A stretch of DNA of 5,737 bases from CAUZRD01 sp963582255 (GTDB lineage Bacteria > Pseudomonadota > Alphaproteobacteria > Rhizobiales > TMED25): contig CAUZRD010000142.1 in assembly GCA_963582255.1 (NCBI GenBank), positions 1 through 5,737 on the forward strand, written 5' to 3'. Shown piece after piece: positions 1-5,714 of the stretch; within the stretch, counting starts at the first letter, position 1, and each line of letters starts with the position of its first letter. Both the position numbers and the translations under genes were made by a program. The notes beneath the pieces were generated by a model that was not told where the DNA came from, made no database searches, and saw nothing but the letters and a program-made list of their open reading frames with translations.

Positions 1-1
1 A

Positions 2-12
2 CCCCCCCCCCC
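2..12. repeat. 11-base homopolymeric C run
   Basis: Eleven consecutive C bases, read as G11 on the minus strand, lie 12 bases beyond the kdsD stop codon. Tracts of this length are prone to slipped-strand length change and also to sequencing or assembly error. The window edge hides whatever lies to the left, so its role cannot be judged. Confidence 0.9.
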
Positions 13-24
13 AAAGGCAGTTAG

Positions 25-1023
25 TTACACTACACCTATCCGCAAAAGGTCGTGAATATGCACAACGCCAATGGGTCGACCGCCATCCACAACAAATAAC
101 GTTGTAATCTGATACGCATTAAGTAGCTCAACAGCTTGGCTTGCCAGTGTGTCGGGCGGAATGCATTTTGCATCTGGCGTCATGATAGCGCTAACCTTCT
201 GGGTAAGAAAATCGGGTACCATTTTACGGCGCAGATCGCCATCGGTGATAATGCCTTCAAGGCGTCCATCATCGCCAATAATGCCAAGACAACCCAAACG
301 CTTAGCCGTCATTACTATCAACGCTTCACTCATAGGCATTAAGGACGGAACCAAAGGCATTTCATCACCAGCATGCATGATGTCGTATACAAAAGTTAAT
401 TGCGCACCCAAGCGCCCACCTGGATGGAGTGTCTTAAACTGACTAGCCGTGAAACCACGTGCCTCCAGAAGCGAAACCGCAAGAGCATCGCCAAGTACGA
501 GCTGCATAGTAGTGGATGTAGTCGGCGCAAGCCCATACGGACAGGCCTCTTCAATGCCCGGCAACGTCAATTTGATATCCGCTGCTTTGCCGAGCGTACT
601 TTCCGAATCTCCTGTCATCGCAATAAGGGGAACGGAGAATCTAGCGGCGTAATCGATCACATCGCGCAGCTCAGATGTTTCGCCAGACCAAGATAGGGCT
701 AAAATCACATCGTTTGCGGTGATCATACCAAGATCACCATGGCGCGCCTCACCAGCATGCACAAAGGACGCTGGGGTTCCAGTCGAAGCAAGGGTTGCGG
801 CTATCTTGGTCGCGATATGGCCACTTTTCCCAATGCCCGTGACAATGACCCGACCGCTAGCCTGGCAAATAACCCCAACCGCAGCGCAAAAAGCACCGGC
901 CATGCCGCCGCGCAATGAATGCGCTAGACTCGACAATCCACCAACTTCAAACTCAATTGTGCGTAGCGCATTTGCGATCAAGACTTGCGCGGATTTAGGA
1001 TCCTGGTCGCCAGCCATTTTCAT
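25..1023 (-). CDS. kdsD: Arabinose-5-phosphate isomerase (KdsD/KpsF family), SIS plus two CBS domains
   Basis: Interconverts D-ribulose-5-phosphate and D-arabinose-5-phosphate, the first committed step toward Kdo for LPS or capsule; cytoplasmic. The 332-residue product has the family's usual length and order. An N-terminal helical region is followed by a SIS sugar-isomerase domain (about residues 40-185) with the phosphate-binding loop GIGKSGHIA (63-71), FVHAGEARHGDLGM (87-100), SWSGETSE (111-118) and EEACPYGLAPTTST (158-171). LHPGGRLG (199-206) then leads into two CBS domains (about 212-267 and 275-330), the first ending in ITDGDLRR (259-266). Residues matching the known active-site set, K66, H89, E115, E159 and H200, are all present. 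The start is uncertain: ATG at 1023 and ATG at 1017 (residue 3) are both possible and neither has a clear Shine-Dalgarno. The close paralogues GutQ and KpsF share this architecture, so the exact subfamily is inferred. No Kdo gene follows within the window. Confidence 0.95.
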   Translation of the reverse strand: MKMAGDQDPKSAQVLIANALRTIEFEVGGLSSLAHSLRGGMAGAFCAAVGVICQASGRVIVTGIGKSGHIATKIAATLASTGTPASFVHAGEARHGDLGMITANDVILALSWSGETSELRDVIDYAARFSVPLIAMTGDSESTLGKAADIKLTLPGIEEACPYGLAPTTSTTMQLVLGDALAVSLLEARGFTASQFKTLHPGGRLGAQLTFVYDIMHAGDEMPLVPSLMPMSEALIVMTAKRLGCLGIIGDDGRLEGIITDGDLRRKMVPDFLTQKVSAIMTPDAKCIPPDTLASQAVELLNAYQITTLFVVDGGRPIGVVHIHDLLRIGVV

Positions 1024-1335
1024 CAGTAAAGCAATCTTTCAATTTTTGGACTGCCGGAGCACACTATAGCTTAGAAAGATCAGATTCTTGATGCAACCAC
1101 CGATGGTCCGAAAGGTATGAATACACCACTCGTTAACCGTGAAGTCCACAGTGACTTATCCCGTGCTCATAGAAAATGCCGCGGCGGGAAGGATGCACGT
1201 GCATTTTTATTATTTTACATCATTCTTAATGTTATAATCGCTGCAAATATTAGAGCTTAACCTCCACGTAGCCAACCAAACACCACCAGCCAATTGGGTA
1301 GTGCAATTTGAGGCGTTTATCACCCCAGAAACCTG
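1024..1335. other. Intergenic region between galU and kdsD, no gene found
   Basis: About 310 bases lie between the galU stop and the kdsD start, both on the minus strand. I find no convincing ORF or RNA gene. It contains an AT-rich patch (about 1204-1255), a 12-base palindrome at 1193-1204, and a minus-strand TATAGT (1063-1068) about 40 bases before kdsD. That element has no well-spaced -35 partner; TTGCAT at 1091-1096 is 22 bases away. The gap suggests kdsD has its own promoter rather than being tightly co-transcribed with galU. No obvious intrinsic terminator for galU is visible. Confidence 0.6.
1193..1204. repeat. 12-base perfect palindrome ATGCACGTGCAT
   Basis: A perfect inverted repeat with no spacer, followed on the plus strand by five Ts and an AT-rich stretch. 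With no loop it is a poor terminator and fits better as a possible dimeric protein-binding site between galU and kdsD. Function is inferred only. Confidence 0.5.
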
Positions 1336-2214
1336 CTAACTGTCATCCAGCAACCGCTTCAGATCACTCCGAAACTCACTACCAAAGTTAGGGTGACGCA
1401 ATGCAAAGGCGACATTAGCATTTAAGAACCCACGTTTGCTTCCGCAGTCATATGTTTTGCCCGCAAAGCGGACACCACGAAAGTCCTGACTCTCCATCAG
1501 CTTTATCATGGCATCAGTAATCTGGATTTCGCCATTAGCCCCACGTTCATGTTCACCGAGCACGTCAAAAATCTGAGGCTGCAGGATGTAGCGCCCCATA
1601 ATCATCAAATTGGACGGCGCTTCGTCACGTTTAGGTTTTTCGATCATCGCATCAATGGAGAAAGTTCCTTCCTGCTCAGCACCAACCGACACAATACCAT
1701 AATTTGACACCTCTTCTTCAGACACCTCTTCAACCCCAATGACGTTACCACCTGCTCTGTTATAAACGTCCATCATCTGACTCAGGCAGCCCGGATCACC
1801 CTGGGCAAGCATGTCAGGAAGAAGCAGGGCAAAAGGTTCAGTGCCAACCAGTTTCCTCGCACACCACACCGCATGTCCCAGCCCCAACGGCTCCTGTTGC
1901 TGGGTAAAGCTGATTTGTTCCGGATCTGGAAAATCAGCTTCCAATAGTTCAAGTAGCTCTATTTCACCGCGCGCACGCAATGTTGATTCCAGATCTAATT
2001 GCTTATCAAAATGATCTTTAATCACTTGTTTGTTGCGCCCGGTAATAAAAATAAAATGGGTGCATCCGGCAGCTCTGGCCTCATCAACCACATGCTGAAT
2101 AACAGGTCGGTCAACAACAGTAAGCATTTCCTTTGGCATGGTTTTAGTCGCTGGTAGAAATCTGGTTCCAAGACCAGCGACCGGAAAAACCGCTTTTCGA
2201 ATTGGCGCATGCAT
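1336..2214 (-). CDS. galU: UTP-glucose-1-phosphate uridylyltransferase (UDP-glucose pyrophosphorylase)
   Basis: Makes UDP-glucose and pyrophosphate from UTP and glucose-1-phosphate; cytoplasmic. UDP-glucose is the substrate of the divergent ugd product. The 292-residue protein is a complete single-domain nucleotidyltransferase of normal family length. Visible motifs are the nucleotide-binding GLGTRFLPATKTMPKEM (14-30), QQQEPLGLGHAV (105-116), the metal-site region LLPDML (131-136, D134), NYGIV (171-175), the sugar-phosphate EKP (192-194), GRYIL (207-211), GEIQITDAM (228-236) and YDCGSKRGFL (255-264). An in-frame TTG at 2217 lies one codon upstream. I prefer the ATG at 2214 because the Shine-Dalgarno AGAGGA on the minus strand is 6 bases from this ATG but only 3 from the TTG. 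The stop is TAG. Nothing is truncated or odd. Divergence from ugd suggests shared control from the region between them. Confidence 0.97.
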   Translation of the reverse strand: MHAPIRKAVFPVAGLGTRFLPATKTMPKEMLTVVDRPVIQHVVDEARAAGCTHFIFITGRNKQVIKDHFDKQLDLESTLRARGEIELLELLEADFPDPEQISFTQQQEPLGLGHAVWCARKLVGTEPFALLLPDMLAQGDPGCLSQMMDVYNRAGGNVIGVEEVSEEEVSNYGIVSVGAEQEGTFSIDAMIEKPKRDEAPSNLMIMGRYILQPQIFDVLGEHERGANGEIQITDAMIKLMESQDFRGVRFAGKTYDCGSKRGFLNANVAFALRHPNFGSEFRSDLKRLLDDS

Positions 2215-2300
2215 CAAGCGTCCTCTTAATTCAAACTGGCACCGTTATGCATCGGTAAAACGGCACCACACCATGTGTGTGTTGCGAAATCGTATAAATT

Positions 2301-2328
2301 TTGTCTTTTACACTAGGACCAATATCAT
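2301..2328 (+). promoter_or_regulatory. Candidate sigma70-type promoter for ugd
   Basis: TTGTCT (2301-2306) and TATCAT (2323-2328) are separated by 16 bases, matching the consensus at 4/6 and 5/6. Transcription would begin near 2335 and leave a leader of about 130 bases before ugd. It lies in the galU/ugd divergent region. This is a pattern match by eye with no further support. Confidence 0.3.
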
Positions 2329-2453
2329 CCTATCTACTCTGCATTAACTGCTTGCCGGCGATACGGAAACCCCATAGGTGAGATGGCGCGGCGGACCTGC
2401 AAGTCATAGATTGATGGTAACATCACCCGCCAGACTATCAATTTGCGAAATAC

Positions 2454-2457
2454 GGAG
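2454..2457 (+). promoter_or_regulatory. Ribosome binding site of ugd
   Basis: GGAG lies 6 bases upstream of the ATG at 2464. This is ideal spacing and fixes the ugd start. Confidence 0.75.
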
Positions 2458-2463
2458 TAGCGC

Positions 2464-3813
2464 ATGAACATCTGCATGGTCGGTTGCGGATATGTAGGGC
2501 TGGTATCTGGGGCCTGTTTTTCAGATTTTGGCTGGAACGTTACCTGCATCGATACCGACTCTACCCGGATCAAGAACCTCAATGCTGGTATCATGCCAAT
2601 TTATGAGCCCGGACTTGGTGTTCTGATCGCTCGCAACCGCGAGAAAGAGCGCCTGTCATTTACCACCGAGCTAGAGTCAGCAATCTCGCAGGCTGATGTG
2701 GTGTTTCTGGCGGTAGGCACACCTATGCTGCTCGGTGATGGCCATGCTGACCTCAGCTTCGTCTACCGCGCGATAGAAAATATAGCTCCGCATTTAACCG
2801 GCTTTACTGTTGTTGTCACTAAATCAACGGTTCCAGTCGGTACCAGCCGTAAAATCGAACACCTATTGCAGCAGGTTAACCCCAATGCCGACATCGCTGT
2901 GTGTTCAAATCCCGAATTCCTACGTGAGGGATCAGCTATCCACGATTTTACACATCCCGACCGAGTGCTGGTTGGGAGCAATGATGCGCGCGCCAATGCA
3001 ATTATGATGCGCCTTTACGAACCGCTCGCGCTTCGGCAATCTCCAGTCATATTTGTTGGTCGAGAATCGGCCGAACTTGCCAAATATGCAGCCAATTCAT
3101 TCCTCGCGATGAAAATAAGTTTCATCAACGAAGTCGCAGACCTCTGCGAGGCAACCGACGCGGACGTGCGGGAAGTCGCTAATGCCATCGGTTCTGACGG
3201 GCGGATAGGGAGCAAATTTCTGGATCCAGGGCCGGGATACGGCGGATCATGCTTTCCAAAAGATATTGCAGCTCTAATGGTTATCGGACGCCAACACTCA
3301 TCGCCGATCACCCTGATTGAGCAGGTCGCACAAGTGAATGCCAACCGAAAAATTAATATGGCACGACGGATTGTTCAAGCTCTTGGTGGTGATGTATCGA
3401 GTTCTGTGATCGGCATCTTGGGAGTAACATTCAAACCTAACACAGACGATATGCGCGACGCTCCAAGCCTTGATATTATCCCAGCACTGCAACGAGCGGG
3501 CGCCATAATAAAAGCTTATGACCCACACGGCATGGAGAGAGCTAAGAAGCTGCTTGAAAATGTAGTTTGGTGCGACAATGCGCTTGACGTTGCAAATGGC
3601 GCACATGGTATTGTGGTATTAACGGAGTGGGATGAGTTTTGCTCACTCAATCTGAAAGATATAGCCCAACGCATGTCCGGACATACCGTGATTGATCTGA
3701 GAAATATGCTAAATGCGCAAAATATCATTGATGCGGGGCTTGATTCCCATGGAATTGGCCGAAAACCCCTCACCTTGAACCGTCCTAAAATTGCCAACAC
3801 CACCATCAAATAA
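2464..3813 (+). CDS. ugd: UDP-glucose 6-dehydrogenase
   Basis: Oxidises UDP-glucose to UDP-glucuronate with two NAD+; cytoplasmic. The product feeds capsule, exopolysaccharide or LPS sugars. The 449-residue protein has the full three-part structure: an N-terminal Rossmann NAD domain starting MNICMVGCGYVGLVSG (GxGxxG at G7, G9, G12; acidic D35 after the second strand), a central helical domain, and a C-terminal UDP-binding domain (about 310-425) with GVTFKPNTDDMRDAPS. Active-site segments include CNPEFLREGSAI (P150, E151), AANSFLAMKISFINE (N211, K217) and GPGYGGSCFPKD with the catalytic cysteine C263 and K266/D267. The short tail after GIGRKPL is slightly longer than in many relatives. The ATG at 2464 is supported by a well-placed GGAG. 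A plus-strand TPR gene follows after 31 bases, probably in the same transcript. The GDP-mannose dehydrogenase family is related, but the motifs and length fit Ugd better. Confidence 0.97.
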   Translation: MNICMVGCGYVGLVSGACFSDFGWNVTCIDTDSTRIKNLNAGIMPIYEPGLGVLIARNREKERLSFTTELESAISQADVVFLAVGTPMLLGDGHADLSFVYRAIENIAPHLTGFTVVVTKSTVPVGTSRKIEHLLQQVNPNADIAVCSNPEFLREGSAIHDFTHPDRVLVGSNDARANAIMMRLYEPLALRQSPVIFVGRESAELAKYAANSFLAMKISFINEVADLCEATDADVREVANAIGSDGRIGSKFLDPGPGYGGSCFPKDIAALMVIGRQHSSPITLIEQVAQVNANRKINMARRIVQALGGDVSSSVIGILGVTFKPNTDDMRDAPSLDIIPALQRAGAIIKAYDPHGMERAKKLLENVVWCDNALDVANGAHGIVVLTEWDEFCSLNLKDIAQRMSGHTVIDLRNMLNAQNIIDAGLDSHGIGRKPLTLNRPKIANTTIK

Positions 3814-3844
3814 CCACTTGGACGCAATCCCGGAATGCTGACAT

Positions 3845-4978
3845 ATGACACATGAAAAGGATGCGCATTCAAACCAAAAAAATAGTGCTGCACTCCTGAC
3901 AAAACCGCCAGGCCCTCCCGGCAAGTTCCCAGAAACGCCAACACCTCCGGCACAGCCAACCAAGCACAAAATGCCCCCACTCAAGTATGCAACCGCAGCT
4001 GGCATGCTCATGATTTTCCTAGTAGCCAGCTACTCATGCTACCAATTTTTTGAACTTTGGCATCAGCAAAATGAAACCGTCCTTCAAATAACAAACATCG
4101 TTGTCGAAGCCGAGAACCCCACATCTGACGAATTACTTCTACCCCAGCCCATCAGACCGCTAGGCAGTGAACCAGTGCGAGGAGTTAAACCTACCCTGAC
4201 CGGAGAAGATAATTTTCCTCCAAGCAGCTTTGTCATATCCAATCGCAAGGATGCGACGGTCGCGTCTAAACCCAACATCACCATTGAGCAGACGGTAGTA
4301 CACAAACTCAGCGAAAGCTCTGACAGACCATCGAAGATCTTACAGCTGAACTCGCTTAATGTTTCAGCTAGCAAACTACTTTCCAGATATGAGGTCGACA
4401 AGGCAGAAACAATCGTGAGTGATATCCTAACTCAGGACAGTGCTCACTTCGGCGGTCTGCTCAATCGTGGGCGCATCCATCTACTGCGTGGCCATTTCAC
4501 AGATGCTCATGCAGATTTCAAACAGGCTTACGATCTCAATCCGCAATCTCTATCCGCCACCCTGGGTCACGCCGAAGCACTGTTGGGATTGAACAGGGGC
4601 ATAGAAGCTCTGGGGCTTATTAACGAAGCAATCGCTGTCAACCCAAATGAAATTGCCGCCTATGATCTCAGGGCGCGTGCGCATGCTATATCCGGTGCAA
4701 CCAGCCAAATTACTGCTGATTGTGGCAAAATCACCTGGAAACTTGGGGTCTCATATGTTGGCAAATGGTGTGAGGCAATGGCACTCAAAGACGCCGGACA
4801 CCCCGACGCAGCCATACTCGCATTCCGCGACGCCGTGGATGGTGGTAGTAAGGAATTTGTTCAGTATCGCCAGCTCTATCTTCAATTTAGAGGCCACTAT
4901 AAAGGCAGAATAGATGGTCAACCAGGACCTTCAACCTACAAAGCACTGAGCGCATGCGTCTTGGATCGTCTCTGCTAG
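3845..4978 (+). CDS. Membrane-anchored TPR protein with peptidoglycan-binding-like C-terminus
   Basis: I do not recognise a named gene. The 377-residue protein begins with a hydrophilic tail rich in proline and lysine (1-47, with runs such as PPGPPGKFPETPTPPAQP). A single membrane segment (about 48-68, YATAAGMLMIFLVASYSCY) follows, preceded by lysines, so the N-terminus should be cytoplasmic and the rest periplasmic. A low-complexity linker (about 75-165) leads to about three TPR-like helical repeats (about 168-270; NRGRIHLLRGHFTDAHADFKQA is typical and GHAEALLGLNRGIEALGLI follows). The last 35 residues, around YLQFRGHYKGRIDGQPGPSTYKAL (344-368), resemble the PG_binding_1 motif with its IDG...GP.T..AL signature. 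Cysteines C293/C309 and C371/C377 could form periplasmic disulfides. The start is supported only by a weak GGA 10 bases upstream; a start at M43 would remove the tail. The gene lies 31 bases after ugd, suggesting a role in envelope polysaccharide or cell-wall assembly, which is inference. Confidence 0.85.
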   Translation: MTHEKDAHSNQKNSAALLTKPPGPPGKFPETPTPPAQPTKHKMPPLKYATAAGMLMIFLVASYSCYQFFELWHQQNETVLQITNIVVEAENPTSDELLLPQPIRPLGSEPVRGVKPTLTGEDNFPPSSFVISNRKDATVASKPNITIEQTVVHKLSESSDRPSKILQLNSLNVSASKLLSRYEVDKAETIVSDILTQDSAHFGGLLNRGRIHLLRGHFTDAHADFKQAYDLNPQSLSATLGHAEALLGLNRGIEALGLINEAIAVNPNEIAAYDLRARAHAISGATSQITADCGKITWKLGVSYVGKWCEAMALKDAGHPDAAILAFRDAVDGGSKEFVQYRQLYLQFRGHYKGRIDGQPGPSTYKALSACVLDRLC

Positions 4979-5024
4979 CTTGTATTAAATAGAGCCACCC
5001 CTACCCTCAACAACTCAAGCAGAG

Positions 5025-5053
5025 TTGACACGCGTTACAGCCTTGCCCAAAAT
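5025..5053 (+). promoter_or_regulatory. Candidate sigma70 promoter, perfect -35
   Basis: TTGACA (5025-5030) is a perfect -35. CAAAAT (5048-5053) follows after exactly 17 bases and matches 4/6 of the -10 consensus. Transcription would start near 5060 and run rightward through the palindrome cluster and the small ORF at 5223. It lies 46 bases after the TPR gene stop. Confidence 0.4.
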
Positions 5054-5083
5054 CGGAGTCCTCAAATCAGGATTGGGTCCTCA
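5052..5083 (+). repeat. Imperfect short direct repeat, ATCGGAGTCCTCA / ATTGGGTCCTCA
   Basis: The two copies lie at 5052-5064 and 5072-5083, about 20 bp apart, so on one helix face within two turns. They differ by one substitution and one single-base gap. They straddle the expected start point of the promoter at 5025-5053 and could be a tandem operator; function is inferred. Confidence 0.4.
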
Positions 5084-5127
5084 CCTATTGACTGTATCAC
5101 TATCTCTGCTTTGGTGGCGCATATTCC

Positions 5128-5168
5128 CGCAATTGCGCAATGTCGACATGGAAGGCCGCAGCTAGCTG
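5128..5168. repeat. Cluster of three different 10-base perfect palindromes
   Basis: CGCAATTGCG (5128-5137), ATGTCGACAT (5140-5149) and CAGCTAGCTG (5159-5168) are each perfect self-complementary decamers without spacers. They are unrelated in sequence. A fourth element, the stem ATAGC/GCTAT with a 4-base loop (5182-5195), follows. They may be protein-binding sites or restriction/methylation-type sites; the purpose is unknown. Confidence 0.6.
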
Positions 5169-5222
5169 TTGTATATGAGAGATAGCAGCCGCTATGGTCA
5201 TGAGCTTGAGCAGGGATCTGCG

Positions 5223-5354
5223 ATGTCGGAGTTGCCTTCGAGAGCGGATATTATAGGTCGGGTTTTGCGCGTCCTAAAAGTGCCAATCAGCAACATTTTA
5301 TACTGGCTTGAAACAGGTTTGGCTGGTGGGCCAGTGACAGAATCACGTAATTAG
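5223..5354 (+). CDS. Possible 43-residue small hydrophobic/basic protein
   Basis: Not recognised. The frame starts at the ATG at 5223 with AGGGA 6 bases upstream, a good Shine-Dalgarno at ideal spacing, and stops at TAG. The same frame is open upstream to an ATG at 5175, but that ATG has no ribosome site, so I prefer 5223. The peptide begins MSELPSRADIIGRVLRVLK and has a basic amphipathic stretch (about residues 8-19) followed by a hydrophobic patch, VPISNILYWLETGLAGG (about 20-36). It has no cysteine and no clear transmembrane segment of full length. It is short enough to occur by chance. If real, it would be read from the promoter at 5025 after a structured leader of about 160 bases. Confidence 0.3.
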   Translation: MSELPSRADIIGRVLRVLKVPISNILYWLETGLAGGPVTESRN

Positions 5355-5385
5355 CAATCTCTTCCGATCGTCGGTTTATTAAGCG

Positions 5386-5408
5386 TACCGGGGCAGTAAA
5401 AGCCGGTA
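5386..5408. repeat. Inverted repeat TACCGG / CCGGTA
   Basis: A 6-bp stem with an 11-base loop, or an alternative 7-bp stem (TACC and GGC pairing with GCC and GGTA) with a 2-base bulge. It follows the small ORF stop by 31 bases. No T run follows on either strand, so an intrinsic terminator is doubtful. Confidence 0.4.
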
Positions 5409-5478
5409 TCGTGGCTACTCGGTGGTTAGCAAGTTGGTGGTGCCAACCCAGTTACAACCCCTAACCCTTTGAAATAAT

Positions 5479-5554
<76 letters not shown>

Positions 5555-5559
5555 ACCGG

Positions 5560-5578
5560 TTGGCTGCTGTGCAGCCAA
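5560..5578 (-). other. Hairpin in the 5' leader of tRNA-Ala
   Basis: TTGGCTGC and GCAGCCAA form a perfect 8-bp stem with a 3-base loop, ending 5 bases before the mature tRNA start on the minus strand. No T run follows on the minus strand, so it is not a typical terminator for an upstream gene. It could shape the precursor for RNase P or be a terminator remnant on the plus strand; function is unknown. Confidence 0.55.
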
Positions 5579-5582
5579 TTGG

Positions 5583-5611
5583 AAATTATTCGCCCGCAGG
5601 CTTAAGATCAA
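5583..5611 (-). promoter_or_regulatory. Weak candidate promoter for tRNA-Ala
   Basis: On the minus strand TTGATC (5606-5611) is followed after 17 bases by TAATTT (5583-5588), or after 15 bases by the better AATAAT (5585-5590). Transcription would begin around 5576, at the base of the leader hairpin. The match is partial, and transcription from further upstream is equally possible. Confidence 0.25.
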
Positions 5612-5714
5612 GTGTGGTCTCCACCATATAGCCTGCATCTATCTTATCAGCTATCTTGAGGTGATTATTCCAATTGTCTATCGGTATCGTTTTCTGACGG
5701 TGTGCCGCTAACAA
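5586..5714 (-). CDS. Possible small ORF or frameshifted gene tail upstream of tRNA-Ala
   Basis: Not recognised. A 42-residue frame runs from a TTG at 5714 to a TAA at 5586. It contains IPIDNWNNHLKIADKIDAG near the middle and ends LDLKPAGE, with a protein-like residue mix. It has no clear Shine-Dalgarno, and an in-frame stop lies a few codons upstream of the TTG. A second minus-strand frame entering from the window edge (5736-5665; ASNPVTDLVSGTPSENDTD, then RQLE) also looks protein-like and overlaps the first. Either one is the true gene end, or the two are halves of one tail joined by a frameshift, perhaps near the AAAA run at about 5690-5694. The window edge prevents a decision. Confidence 0.25.
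   Translation of the reverse strand: MLAAHRQKTIPIDNWNNHLKIADKIDAGYMVETTLDLKPAGE

Larger units (their letters stand above)
4979..5478. other. 500-base region between the TPR gene and tRNA-Ala, no certain gene
   Basis: No recognised gene lies here. It holds a promoter-like pair (5025-5053), an imperfect direct repeat (5052-5064 and 5072-5083), three 10-base palindromes (5128-5168), small hairpins, and a 43-residue ORF with a plausible ribosome site (5223-5354). A TTG-initiated frame from about 5025 to 5165 is also open but lacks a ribosome site. No strong intrinsic terminator with a T run is visible for the TPR gene. Confidence 0.6.

Noticed and set aside
719..1069. Plus-strand 116-residue frame opposite kdsD
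   Set aside because: It is antisense to the SIS domain, whose conserved motifs explain the sequence; no ribosome site or domain supports this frame.
1287..1297. CAGCCAATTGG shared with the tRNA leader region near 5572-5582
   Set aside because: The match is only 11 bases, built around a common CCAATTGG palindrome, and has no extended similarity, so chance is the best explanation.
2215..2217. TTG as the start of galU, one codon upstream
   Set aside because: The Shine-Dalgarno AGAGGA would be only 3 bases away, whereas the ATG at 2214 has the ideal 6-base spacing.
3015..3344. Minus-strand 109-residue frame inside ugd
   Set aside because: It is fully antisense to the conserved catalytic region of ugd and has no motifs of its own.
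3516..3980. Minus-strand 154-residue frame opposite the end of ugd and the start of the TPR gene
   Set aside because: It lies across two well-supported plus-strand genes, shows no recognisable domain, and looks like an antisense shadow.
5025..5165. TTG-initiated plus-strand frame of about 46 residues
   Set aside because: The TTG is part of the promoter -35 element, there is no Shine-Dalgarno, and the frame has no recognisable features.
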